Positions 55,024 through 63,982 of a DNA stretch of 64,000 nucleotides are shown here, piece after piece. Below the pieces are notes generated by a model. That model saw only the letters and a list, made by a program, of their open reading frames with translations. It was not told the origin of the DNA and ran no database searches. A program made the position numbers and the translations under genes. The stretch covers positions 2,497,001-2,561,000 of the forward strand of contig JAUCEP010000002.1 in assembly GCA_030348875.1 (NCBI GenBank), given 5' to 3'. Source of the DNA: Ureibacillus composti. GTDB lineage: Bacteria; Bacillota; Bacilli; Bacillales_A; Planococcaceae. Within the stretch, counting starts at the first letter, position 1. Every line of letters begins with the position of its first letter.

Positions 55024-55191
55024 TTAAACTATTGTGTAGTTCGTCGGTATTTCCCTATTAAAATAAGCTGTATAGGAATCATCTATCTCTATATCTTCCG
55101 GTGCATATTCCGATGCATTACTTGCACCAAAAAGAGAACAACCTACTAAAACTATTGCCAACAAAATCAGTAACGGTAAGGTTTTCTTCAA
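55024..55191 (-). CDS. Short hypothetical lipoprotein
   Basis: 55 residues from TTG at 55191, with GGGAGAGG 7 bp upstream; longer frames start inside the promoter region. Signal peptide KKTLPLLILLAIVLVGC followed by only about 38 mature residues (ASEYAPEDIEIDDSYTAYF). Unknown function; together with its neighbour it forms a pair of small lipoproteins. Confidence 0.6.
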   Translation of the reverse strand: MKKTLPLLILLAIVLVGCSLFGASNASEYAPEDIEIDDSYTAYFNREIPTNYTIV

Positions 55192-55333
55192 CTTAATCCT
55201 CTCCCTAATTAATAAAAGATTAATCAAATGCACAACATATTGGTTCATGGTTTCATATTAGAAATTGAAATCATTAATACAGGTACCTGAGATCTGATAC
55301 TTTTAAATTTTTAAATACTGGTTCAACAAGCAG

Positions 55334-55756
55334 TTACATTTTTACAATGTCCTCAACAGATCCTAGATCATATCGTTCAATAAAGTCTTGTACATTTCTC
55401 TCACTCACGATTAATTCTTTAATGATATCTCGCAACTCAAAATAATGTCTTCGTAGTTCTTGATCATTATTTAAGTCAATCTTCTCAGCGTAACAAGTGA
55501 ATAAAGATTTTGGCATTGTGATATGTGATTTGCGTTCCAACTCACATGCTTGTAATTTCTTCTTAGATTTATCTAACTCTTGCGAATGGCTTTGAACAAC
55601 ACCAAGTAAGAATCTTACTTTTGTTTGATCGTCCATTTCATTCCTTTCCATGATTTCACGCATTTCTTTAGCGATAGTATGTTTTGGAAACTCATAAGGA
55701 ATAAATTTTCTGCGTGTTGGTGTTGAAAAACCAACTTGTTGTTTCATTGTTACCAT
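55334..55756 (-). CDS. Hypothetical coiled-coil protein with attenuator-like leader
   Basis: 140 residues, largely helical; the segment MREIMERNEMDDQTKVRF and KSKKKLQACELERKS suggest a coiled coil. No family recognised. AGGAGG 8 bp before the ATG. A strong terminator-like hairpin (55792-55829) lies just upstream of the ribosome site, on the same strand. Confidence 0.55.
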   Translation of the reverse strand: MVTMKQQVGFSTPTRRKFIPYEFPKHTIAKEMREIMERNEMDDQTKVRFLLGVVQSHSQELDKSKKKLQACELERKSHITMPKSLFTCYAEKIDLNNDQELRRHYFELRDIIKELIVSERNVQDFIERYDLGSVEDIVKM

Positions 55757-55791
55757 CTTTCTTACCTCCTGGATATTTTAGGAAAATAAAA

Positions 55792-55829
55792 AAGAACCGA
55801 ACAACGTCAAAAGACGATGTCCGGTTCTT
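55792..55829 (-). terminator. Leader terminator upstream of the coiled-coil gene
   Basis: Stem of about 17 bp (outer AAGAACCG / CGGTTCTT, inner ACAACGTC / GACGATGT) with a T-run on the minus strand, placed about 20 bases before AGGAGG of the coming gene. Either it ends an upstream small RNA or it is an attenuator. Confidence 0.65.
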
Positions 55830-56043
55830 CCGATTCATCAAAAATAATGAATATTAATTTTAACTTAATTTGAACTTTCTATTTTCCAAATCAAAAATTT
55901 TTTAATGGGTTTAATTTAACTTTTATTATACATCTCAATATTTATTAAGTAAATAAAAATTGGCAATTTCAATAACAATCTATTACCATTCCCCTATGTA
56001 GTAGCATTAATCACGACAATTTTATTAAGTTCTAAATAATATC

Positions 56044-56424
56044 TTAACGTACCGTACCTGTTAGCATTCTAAATATATCCTCTTCAAAGTTATGAGCCTC
56101 AGACAGCTTCTTTTCTACTTTATCACATAAATGTTTGAAATCCCTGCTTTTATTATACCTGTAGTTCTTTTTGCCGAATAGCGGCGCCTTTGTAGCAAAC
56201 CATTCCCCTACAAAAACATAACGAATGAAGTCCCCCGTTCTGCGTTGTTCCATAGTTATACCTTCTTGATCAAGGTAAATGACCTTTCTGTACCTTTCCC
56301 CTTTAAATTGCTTTATAATTGTTAAATTTGCGCCATTTCTAAGGATATAACCCACTTCATATCGTTCAATAATATCCTTTTCCATTAATATAACATTGGT
56401 ATCAACTAATTGAATCGTAGTCAT
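56044..56424 (-). CDS. Hypothetical protein
   Basis: 126 residues, soluble, beta-rich at the start and basic later (KAPLFGKKNYRYNKSRDFKHL). No family recognised. AGAAGG precedes the ATG. Its leader holds two similar hairpins (56475-56496 and 56529-56550). Confidence 0.5.
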   Translation of the reverse strand: MTTIQLVDTNVILMEKDIIERYEVGYILRNGANLTIIKQFKGERYRKVIYLDQEGITMEQRRTGDFIRYVFVGEWFATKAPLFGKKNYRYNKSRDFKHLCDKVEKKLSEAHNFEEDIFRMLTGTVR

Positions 56425-56474
56425 CTTATAATCCTTCTTTCTTATATGTAATCACTTATGAAAACAAATAAAAA

Positions 56475-56550
56475 AACACTCCTTCAAAGAAATGTTCGCA
56501 CCAATCCCGTTAAGAAGATTGTTTGTTGAACACTCCATAAAAGAAGTGTT
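56475..56550 (-). promoter_or_regulatory. Leader with two similar hairpins
   Basis: Two hairpins built on AACACT...AGTGTT-type arms lie 33 bp apart between a possible promoter (minus-strand TTGACG near 56640) and the gene at 56424. The one nearer the gene is followed by seven Ts, the terminator-like member; the other could compete with it. Confidence 0.45.
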
Positions 56551-56776
56551 AGAAAAGCCTTATCCCGTGTGGTTGAAGGCGAAATTAAATCATTAGCATA
56601 AGTATAATCTTACAGTAACATATGATAAAATACCCGTCAATACAATAAAATTAAAATAATTATGTCCTATTAATATTCATATTTAATACAATTCACTAAG
56701 TATATTTTACTACATTTCTTCCTATTATTAGGTCTATTCCACTTCAGAATGTTCGGTTTTTATTTTCGAACAATAC

Positions 56777-57040
56777 TCAGATCACCTTCCACGAATCTTT
56801 TTTGTCCTTACATTCACCACAGATTAATTTATCATTTTCTGTTTTAGTGAATACTGTTTTTTCCTTTTTACAATAATCACAATTTCCCGTTGCACCATTT
56901 TTGTATTCAATTATTTCAATCGTAACTAATTTCTCCACTAACTCTACATCCTTCTCTTTATTATTTTTCAATCGACTCAACGCTCTGTTCTTAAATGGTT
57001 TCAGCAAATCGATATTGATGAAGATAACTATTATTTGCAA
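56777..57040 (-). CDS. Hypothetical zinc-ribbon-like small protein
   Basis: Up to 87 residues. The C-terminal third has two CxxC pairs (CDYCKKEKTVF and LICGECKDKK), a small treble-clef/zinc-ribbon pattern. The start is uncertain: the TTG at 57040 has no good ribosome site. Confidence 0.45.
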   Translation of the reverse strand: MQIIVIFINIDLLKPFKNRALSRLKNNKEKDVELVEKLVTIEIIEYKNGATGNCDYCKKEKTVFTKTENDKLICGECKDKKDSWKVI

Positions 57041-57050
57041 TATATTTTAA

Positions 57051-57232
57051 TTAAGATGATAGTACTTTATCTGCTATTTCTGCTAACGAACCTGTAAAAT
57101 AAAGGATTACTATACCAGCAATCATGGCCAAATAAAATACAGTTTTTCTTTTCGTAGTTTTAGAAAAAACAACCAGAAAAGCCACTATAATAAAACAGAG
57201 TCCTATACCTTCAAAAAAGACTGAAAAGTCAT
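57051..57232 (-). pseudogene. Small membrane protein gene broken in a T-run
   Basis: ATG at 57232 with AGGAGG 7 bp upstream. The frame ends after nine codons, but one base shift in the TTTTTT run opens about 50 codons reading as two membrane helices (GIGLCFIIVAFLVVF, YLAMIAGIVILYF). The 182-bp span is one base short of a full frame. Pseudogene, or a homopolymer sequencing error. Confidence 0.5.
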
Positions 57233-57296
57233 TTAAAAACCTCCTATAAATTACTCCATTCCAACATTACTCTATTATTTTCTTCTTACGAATTGT

Positions 57297-57392
57297 TCAG
57301 TTAACGTTACGGATCTTTTGTGCAATGATAAAACTAATAAACATAAGAACTGCACCAATAAATGTTCCAATTACTAAACCTTGTAAAAACAT
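57297..57392 (-). CDS. Small single-helix membrane peptide
   Basis: 31 codons, ATG at 57392 with GGAGG 5 bp upstream: MFLQGLVIGTFIGAVLMFIS then a basic tail ending KIRNVN. Too short for a family call; it could be an anchoring peptide or a small toxin. Forms a tandem with the frameshifted membrane gene. Confidence 0.5.
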   Translation of the reverse strand: MFLQGLVIGTFIGAVLMFISFIIAQKIRNVN

Positions 57393-57429
57393 AATTTCCT
57401 CCATTATCTTTTTTCATAATTTGAACCTA

Positions 57430-58329
57430 TCAAATAAATTCATCTAAATCGGTAGAATCTAACTTAATATAGTGCTCGGTTATAGTTTGAATCGATTTGT
57501 GGCCACTTTGTCTCGCGATGGTCGCAAGGTCTGCTTTCTTTCGATACATACTTGTAATTTGAGTTTTTCTAAGTGTATAGGGTGCAATCTTTAACCATTT
57601 ATGAATGTTTTGACGATAGGTTTCTTCATTAATCTGGACAGAATCATATTGCCCCCATCGATTCGTTCTACCCACAAAATAATCATCCGGTGATAATTCG
57701 AACTTCTCAATATACTCTTTTACAGCATTCACACATTCAAGGGTAATTCGTTTTTTATGTACAGTCTTTTGTTTTACCAGCTTAACGCTGACTTCTTGGC
57801 TTTTAAAATCAAAATCTTTTATTTGCAAACGCACCATTTCCGAGGGTCGATTAGCTGTTATCAAATTCACTAAACTTATTGCATATATACGAATGTCCTT
57901 CTTTTCTTCCGTTTTATACTGCTCGATCAATTGAATCGCTTCTTCTTTTTGTAAAGCATATGTAAAAGGTTCGATTCCCTTTTTTTCAAGATAAGGTTCA
58001 AAATTATAGAGTTGCCGTAGAGATTGAATGGTTTCATTTAAAGATTCTGTAAAGGTAATACCTTTATCTTCTTCAAAATCAAATCGTAATGCTGCTACTT
58101 TACGATTAAGTGTTCCTAACCGTATCTTTTTTTCCTCTACTTCATGTAATAAATACTTATCGATAGAATGGACATCTGGCTTATATAGATTCTTCGTACA
58201 CCATTTTTCAAAGAGCTTAAATTCACCGCTATAGTACGCTTTCTTTTTAGTTTTCGTCAGGTCTTTAATTTCTTCTATACGTTTTTTATCTTTATAATGC
58301 TTAAATTGAAAAACTTGTTCTTCTGCCAC
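57430..58329 (-). CDS. Tyrosine recombinase / phage-type integrase
   Basis: 299 residues. SAM-like N-terminal domain (about 20-110), C-terminal catalytic domain with Arg in TANRPSEMVRLQIKDFD, Lys in KQKTVHKKRIT, the box PYTLRKTQITSMY (first His replaced by Tyr, Arg kept), HKSIQTITEHYIK with the nucleophile Tyr. GTG start after GGGGGG. Could mobilise this patch of small genes; no tRNA adjoins it. Confidence 0.85.
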   Translation of the reverse strand: MAEEQVFQFKHYKDKKRIEEIKDLTKTKKKAYYSGEFKLFEKWCTKNLYKPDVHSIDKYLLHEVEEKKIRLGTLNRKVAALRFDFEEDKGITFTESLNETIQSLRQLYNFEPYLEKKGIEPFTYALQKEEAIQLIEQYKTEEKKDIRIYAISLVNLITANRPSEMVRLQIKDFDFKSQEVSVKLVKQKTVHKKRITLECVNAVKEYIEKFELSPDDYFVGRTNRWGQYDSVQINEETYRQNIHKWLKIAPYTLRKTQITSMYRKKADLATIARQSGHKSIQTITEHYIKLDSTDLDEFI

Positions 58330-58497
58330 TCTTGAACCCCCCTATCCTCTACCATTTAAAACTTATTATACATTTACCTATTTAATAGGAAGAAACTCAA
58401 TTCAAATGAATTAATCCCACTCACTTACTTATGCAAAACTTAACTAAAATATAAAACTATATAATAGAAGAAACTCAAATTATAGGGGTGATTAAAA

Positions 58498-58797
58498 CTA
58501 TTGGTTTAATCGAATAGCATTTTGATAAGCCTGGGGGTAATTCTCCTTAATTTGTTCATGTGGAGCAATTTCTACTTTACGATTAAAGTAGTTCTCAAGT
58601 TCCTTAACTAAATCCGAATGTGCTTGAAGATCCGGCCAATCGCCATTCATTTTAAGATCTGCAACAAAATCCACATCACTTTCCTCATGTTCTTCTCGTC
58701 TTGAAACAGAACCCATTAAAAGTATGTTGGTTGCACCGTGTTTTTCAAAAAAATCTAGTATTTCATTTTTTCGTTCATTTATTTCATCTAACAACAT
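58498..58797 (-). CDS. MNT-type nucleotidyltransferase, no HEPN partner
   Basis: 99 residues. GSVSRREEHEESDVDFVADL is the GSx-Asp-x-Asp core of minimal nucleotidyltransferases; HEQIKENYPQAYQNAI ends the domain. In HEPN/MNT modules this protein modifies and silences a HEPN RNase toxin. No HEPN gene is next to it, so it may be an orphan antitoxin. Confidence 0.8.
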   Translation of the reverse strand: MLLDEINERKNEILDFFEKHGATNILLMGSVSRREEHEESDVDFVADLKMNGDWPDLQAHSDLVKELENYFNRKVEIAPHEQIKENYPQAYQNAIRLNQ

Positions 58798-59260
58798 ATT
58801 TTCAAACCCTCACTTTATTTTAAGAAATTCAACTAACTATATCGGTACTTAAAAATAACGAGTATACAACTTTTTTGTCCAGTATACATCTTTTTTGTAA
58901 ATTAACAGTATTTTCCTACCCTCAATTTTAGCACACGTTTCATCTTGGGAAAAGCATGTTTTTCCATGTCTGATAATTTAAGTTCTATCAATTCTAATTA
59001 TTTTAAATATTAACAATACACAAATTAATATAAAGCCATAATAGTTAATCGTTAGATTAAATAACTTAAAATAATATAATTAAAATATATGTTATTATTA
59101 TGTCTGATTGTTACACTTTTCAGAAAATATAATACGTTGAAAAATTTCACTCATTTTAAGAGACTCGTATTCTAATTTTTCTGTTTTTAAATCGTCTATT
59201 GATTCATGATTAAACATGGTATGATTTTGAAATAGCATGTTCGTAAAGGTGGTTTTACAT
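58798..59260. other. Gap with Tn7-like end repeats
   Basis: No gene. Two 20-bp tandem repeats at 58861-58900 and a TGT terminus at 58907 are listed separately; the rest is very AT-rich. Confidence 0.5.
58861..58907 (-). mobile_element. Candidate Tn7-like transposon end (TnsB-site-like repeats)
   Basis: On the minus strand the sequence begins TGTTAATT and continues with two 20-bp units, TACAAAAAAGATGTATACTG and GACAAAAAAGTTGTATACTC. From memory, Tn7 ends begin TGTGGGCG and then carry sites such as GACAGAATAGTTGTAAACTG, the same layout and largely the same letters. If real, the element lies to the left of 58907. No tns genes are in the window. Confidence 0.5.
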
Positions 59261-60380
59261 TTGGAAATTGGACATACGAAATTAGAGAAAGATACTCTTA
59301 ACAAATATAGAGATGTATTAGATAAAAAAGACAAATGGGAAAAAGGTTATTGGGAAAGTTCTATTTGCAAAGAAAGAGCCAAAATTTGTACTAAATATTT
59401 GTGCGATACCATTTTGACATTAATGATACCGATTTCGAATACCACATCACGAAACATATGTTTATTAAACATCGGTTAGGTACCATGGTAAATAAAGTGT
59501 ACGGAGGAAATCCAGAAAAAGCGATGTTAGATGCCTTTCCTGAAAAAGAAAGGTTGATCCTTAGACAACAAAAGAAAGCTGGATTGAAAGAAGAAATATT
59601 AGCGTTAGTGCCAGCTGCATACAAAAGCGAAAAGATAAGAAAAGAAATAGCGGAGAAAGTTATTGCTTATTTGGATTGTGAAGAACATGAGATTCCTAAA
59701 AATATCTTTGATCTTAGATATTCAGTTTGTAATCTGAATGATTACTTGGAATCCTATTATGATTCCAGTGCATTTCGAATGATTGAAGAGGTCAGACCAG
59801 GTGCATTTAAGCCTTGGGAGTTTGACCGAAGATACTACCCATTTAACGGTCTTTCACCTTCACTTAGATACCATTCAAACGAAGTGCCAGAAGAGTATTT
59901 TGAAAAGAAAGAGAACAGATTCGATGCAATTATATGGTTATTTGAAAAACTAAGAGAAAATGGTAAGAAGGTCAGAGATTTAGACGTCAAAAGCATTTTT
60001 GATTATGGTTTATTTTCGCTCATGAACTATTATGATAGAAGTGTTTTCTTAATGATCGATGAATTTTTTGAAGGACAAACAAAACCTTGGGAATTTAGAG
60101 AACGATGTTCAAACGAATATTGGATTACCCATAATGACGTGGCAAAAGAAGGAATATTATTTCTTATCGATAAATTAGGATTAACAAAGGATACAATCAC
60201 GCAACTAACTTTAAAAGATTTTGAAGATAACTATTTAGACATAATGCTATATGCCAACTATAACGGACTTATATTTTCTGCCATTGACAGTGTATATCCT
60301 AATGAGTTTGCTCATTTAAAATGGTTGTTTCAAGATATTCCAGAAAAGGTATTTTTGATAAAAGAAAACCGTCTGTTTAT
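59261..60380 (+). pseudogene. Repeat-containing protein gene, 5' part (frameshifted, cut by IS21)
   Basis: TTG at 59261 with AAAGGTGG 8 bp upstream opens a Lys/Glu-rich N-terminus (EIGHTKLEKDTLNKYRD), which loses frame near 59395; the main body then runs to the IS21 end in another frame (nominal GTG at 59401). Inside are two or three repeats of about 90 residues, each with YYD-S-F-MI(D/E)E and KPWEF. No family recognised. Similarity between these repeats and the piece after the IS shows both were one gene. Confidence 0.65.
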
Positions 60381-60520
60381 TGCAAAATAGAAGTGCAGAC
60401 TAGTGCAAAGAATTTGTACAGAGTCTAGCACTTTTTTCGTGCAAAAAAAATAGACTTGCCAGTCACCCCAAGTCACTCTACTGTTAAAGTGTCGAATTTT
60501 ACCAGTGGAGGAATGAAAGG

Positions 60521-61951
60521 ATGCTAGCAATGTCTGAAGTTAATTGTATCAAAACATTACGAAATGAAAAAGGATTATCTATATCTGCGGTGGCTACTAC
60601 CATGAAAGTCAATTGGCGTACTGCTAAGAAATATGGGGATGGAGATCAACTTCCTCAAGAAAAAACTCATCAGAAAAAAGGCATGATGTATACAGAAAAA
60701 TGGGGAGAAATCATTGTTGATTGGCTAGAGGAAGATATAAAAGTAAAGAAAAAATTACGTCGTACAAATAAGAAAATGTTCGAAGATTTACAATCAATGG
60801 GCTTTAAAGGGTCGTATCGTACAGTGTGTGATTTTATTCAAGAATGGCGAGCTGCAGAAGATGATGATATGAGTAAAGGTTATGAAAGATTAGATCATCC
60901 AGAAGGTGAAGCGCAATTGGACTTTGGGACAATGGAGGCCGTTCAAGATGGTGAGATTGTAGATGTACATGCATTAGTTATGTCCTTTCCTGCAAGCAAT
61001 ACTGGCTTTGCGGTGCCGATGCCTGGAGAAAATTTAGAATGTTTTTTAAGTGGATTACAACAGCTCTTTAAACAAGCAGGCGGTGTACCAATTAGTATTC
61101 GAATTGATAATTTAACACCTGCAGTAAAAAAAGTAAGAAAAGGTGAAACAGAAGCAGAGTTAACAGATGCCTTTCGGCACTTTCAACAATATTATGGTTT
61201 TAAAGTACAGGTATGTAACCCTGCAAGTGGTAATGAAAAAGGCCACGTCGAACGAAAAGTTGGTTATGTACGTTACAATTTCTTTAGCACACCCCCAGTC
61301 ATTAATGATTTTGAGGATCTGAGAGAACAATTGGAATGTCAATTAAAGAAAGATAGACAGCGACTACATTATAAAAAAGAAGAATTGATTGAAGACCTAT
61401 GGTTACAGGAGCAAAAGCAATTATTGAAATTACCAGAAGAACCTTATCCTGTATTTAAGCAGTTTGCGATTGGATTTAATAAATATAATGAATTCAATTT
61501 GGATCAACACTTGATCCATGTACCGAGAGCGCGAAATTATGTACAACTATATTGTATTACGTATTGGGATTCTTTCAAGGTGATTACAAATGAAGGTGAA
61601 ATTTTATTATCTGATACAAGACCGTATATGAAGAAACGACGTTTCATTCCGTGGAAAGATATATTAAAAGATTGGTTGAAAAAGCCACGTGTAATCGGGC
61701 ATTCACGTTATACCCCCTATTTACCAACTCGTATTAAAGAGTACTTAACAGTCCCTTCCTTTGCGTTAAGGAAACAGCGACTAAATGAATTGATAACGCT
61801 TTTAGTGAATCATGATATGAAAGAAATTGACCAAAACTTTTACGAATATATTCCGAAAAATAACGAGGAACAGGAACACCCTTACGGTGTAAATTGGACA
61901 GATTATGATGCCCTTTCTCAAAAGGGAAAGGAGGTAACAGCACATGAATGA
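60521..61951 (+). CDS. istA: IS21-family transposase
   Basis: 476 residues. N-terminal HTH (LSISAVATTMKVNWRTAKKYG, about 18-40), then a DDE integrase core: first Asp in AQLDFGTM, second in IRIDNLTPAV, Glu in GNEKGHVERKVGY. Carries out strand transfer at the IS ends together with IstB. Start could also be ATG at 60530. Overlaps istB by 8 bp. Confidence 0.93.
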   Translation: MLAMSEVNCIKTLRNEKGLSISAVATTMKVNWRTAKKYGDGDQLPQEKTHQKKGMMYTEKWGEIIVDWLEEDIKVKKKLRRTNKKMFEDLQSMGFKGSYRTVCDFIQEWRAAEDDDMSKGYERLDHPEGEAQLDFGTMEAVQDGEIVDVHALVMSFPASNTGFAVPMPGENLECFLSGLQQLFKQAGGVPISIRIDNLTPAVKKVRKGETEAELTDAFRHFQQYYGFKVQVCNPASGNEKGHVERKVGYVRYNFFSTPPVINDFEDLREQLECQLKKDRQRLHYKKEELIEDLWLQEQKQLLKLPEEPYPVFKQFAIGFNKYNEFNLDQHLIHVPRARNYVQLYCITYWDSFKVITNEGEILLSDTRPYMKKRRFIPWKDILKDWLKKPRVIGHSRYTPYLPTRIKEYLTVPSFALRKQRLNELITLLVNHDMKEIDQNFYEYIPKNNEEQEHPYGVNWTDYDALSQKGKEVTAHE

Positions 61952-62669
61952 AGCGATTCATCAATTGTGTAAACAGCTAAGACTAGCCCATATAGCTGAA
62001 TCTATTGACGATGTTCCATTTACAACGCCAGAAGAATATATTTACCAACTTTTATTAAAAGAACAAATGGGGCGAGAACAAGCCAAAATAGCACGAAACT
62101 TAAAACAAGCGCGATTTATTGATACAAAAACATTAGAAACCTATCAATGGCATAAAGATATCAGTTTACCAAATCATATAACCAAAGAAGAATTAGTGAA
62201 ATTAGAGTTCATTCGAAGAAATGAAAATTTAATTTTAGTTGGAGCGCCAGGTACTGGGAAAACACATTTAGCATCAGCACTAGGTAGAAAGGCTTGTGAG
62301 CAAGGATATGAGGTCCGTTTTTATAGAGTTTCACATTTAGTAGAAGAATTAGAGCAGGCACTAAAAACGGGAAAATTAAAGCAATTTCGAAGTAAGTTAG
62401 AGAAAGTAGATTTGATGATTTTAGATGAAATGGGTTACCTTCCATTTGGAAAAGAAGGAGCTGAACTACTCTTTCAAATTATTACGGAGTGTTACGAGCA
62501 AAAGAGTTTAATTATTACGTCAAACTTAGAATTTAGTCAGTGGAATCGTATTTTTTCAGATTCGCGTTTAACAGCAGCTCTGGTGGATCGCTTAATTCAC
62601 CATGCCCATATTATTTCTTATACGGGACAGAGCTTCCGTTTAGCCAACGCGTTGTCGAGAAAACAGTAA
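61944..62669 (+). CDS. istB: IS21-family helper ATPase
   Basis: 241 residues, AAA+ DnaC-like. Walker A LVGAPGTGKTHLASAL, Walker B VDLMILDEMGYLPF, sensor region IITSNLEFSQW, and the C-terminal DRLIHHAHIISYTGQSFRL. Helps IstA choose and bend the target. Confidence 0.95.
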   Translation: MNEAIHQLCKQLRLAHIAESIDDVPFTTPEEYIYQLLLKEQMGREQAKIARNLKQARFIDTKTLETYQWHKDISLPNHITKEELVKLEFIRRNENLILVGAPGTGKTHLASALGRKACEQGYEVRFYRVSHLVEELEQALKTGKLKQFRSKLEKVDLMILDEMGYLPFGKEGAELLFQIITECYEQKSLIITSNLEFSQWNRIFSDSRLTAALVDRLIHHAHIISYTGQSFRLANALSRKQ

Positions 62670-62729
62670 AAATATTGGGTGGCAACACTCTGTATTTTTC
62701 ATTGCAATTCTCTGCACTTTTATCTTGCA

Positions 62730-63643
62730 AAATACACCGTCAGGAAGCTATACGAGATTTAGTCAAAATAATGGGAATAAACGAAGAAGATATTCCCATT
62801 AGTATAACCAAAGAGGTTCTGGTGAAACATGGATTTGATTATATTTTAAATCATGTACATAAAGGAAATGTATTTTTGGTGATTAATGAGGCCTTCTCAC
62901 AAAAATTCGATAAAAATGAATTTCCAATTCCACCCCAATATATTGAGGAATATATAGATCTCTTTAAAGAAGGAAACCCTTCTAAGCTGTCTTTTTCGGA
63001 TACAACTGAAGACGGTATTCAAAAAGGAATGGCTAAGTTAGGAGAGATTTTCACCATCAACACAAACTCATGGGTTGGTCAAACAAAGGTAAAACCGTTT
63101 GTTGAAAAAATAGGAGAGTTAGAATATTCCCTATACAAAGAACTGGTTAAAGGAAATATCACTATTTATGAGTTTGAATATGATGAACCTAATGAACCGA
63201 AAGAAAAAGAAGAACAATCCATATTCGACGAATTGGCTTACCATAGTAAAGCAAAATATCTCAATGTCATATGGTTATATTGGAGAGCATATCACTTCTT
63301 TAAACAATATAATCTCCATCTTCAACTTGACTCGGTATACATGGGTTTAAGTAAAGAAAACAATATTAATAGAAGAAGATATAGATATATTGATGATTCA
63401 TGTCCTAAAACAACGATAGACCATTATTATTCCCTGGTTCGTTGTGGTGAACTAGAAGTATTTCGAATATATTCTGAGATTTTTTCAAATGTAGATTGTA
63501 TATGGGTATTTCCGTTTGATGAAGAACTATATATTAATGATGAAGCGGAAAGCAATGAACATACAAAGAAAGTAAGGGCTTACCTACTGCAATTTCACCA
63601 TGATACAAAAGTAGCTTTAAAGGATAAAATGTATGGAGTGTAA
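62730..63643 (+). pseudogene. Repeat-containing protein gene, 3' part
   Basis: About 304 codons open from the IS border to the stop at 63643, no start of its own nearby (first ATG 62771). Its beginning, EAIRDLVKIMGINEEDIPISITKEVL, continues the ~90-residue repeat that was cut at the IS in the 5' part. Joining the two pieces across the shared TTGCAAAATA is one base out of frame. The last third is different: aromatic, with IRRWI-like RRRYRYIDDSCPKTTIDHYY and an acidic end. Confidence 0.65.
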
Positions 63644-63690
63644 AGTTAATAGTATACAACTCGAACAAATTTATAGACACATATAAAATA

Positions 63691-63712
63691 GAGAATCCAA
63701 TTAGGGATTCTC
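63691..63712 (+). terminator. Hairpin after the broken gene
   Basis: Stem GAGAATCC / GGATTCTC with little T-run. Confidence 0.55.
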
Positions 63713-63867
63713 ATTCTCAATCACTTTTTTAAGTTACTAATAAAAATGGTATAATTAACAGAGTAGTAAGTACGAGGTATCAAGGGTGATTGGCACATCT
63801 TTTCATTCCATTACTTCACTTTTGTGAAGGGAAAGGAGATGATGCCAGGACAATTTATGAGGCTCTA

Positions 63868-63942
63868 ATGCTCATGGTAAGCTTTAGCTCGCTAATTGTA
63901 GCGATCTTAGCATTGTCATATACTTTTTTAAGAAAAAAGTAA
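63868..63942 (+). CDS. Small holin-like toxin, copy 2 (possibly start-impaired)
   Basis: The frame aligned with copy 1 reads RTIYEALMLMVSFSSLIVAILALSYTFLRKK in pieces, but the TTG start of copy 1 is AGG here, after a one-base deletion. The nearest in-frame ATG is 63868, giving 24 codons. Leader (GGTGATTGG, GGAAAGGAGATGAT) and terminator hairpin (63939-63982) are conserved with copy 1. Confidence 0.6.
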   Translation: MLMVSFSSLIVAILALSYTFLRKK

Positions 63943-63982
63943 ACCACCCCTCTAATACCTTGCACGGTGTAGGGTGATTTAC
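63939..63982 (+). terminator. Terminator hairpin of toxin copy 2
   Basis: Arms GTAAACCACCC / GGGTGATTTAC, same as after copy 1. The CCAATC at the window edge would pair with the leader. Confidence 0.7.

Larger units (their letters stand above)
60381..62729 (+). mobile_element. IS21-family insertion sequence, intact-looking
   Basis: 2,349 bp with terminal inverted repeats TGCAAAATAGAAGTGCAGA (left) and, read inward, TGCAAGATAAAAGTGCAGA (right), plus further sub-terminal GTGCA repeats. Encodes overlapping istA and istB. I could not define a target duplication with certainty: TTGCAAAATA occurs at both borders but part of it lies in the inverted repeats. Confidence 0.85.

Noticed and set aside
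59098-59334. 78-codon minus-strand frame
   Set aside because: Overlaps the TTG-started plus-strand N-terminus of the broken repeat gene and has no ribosome site.
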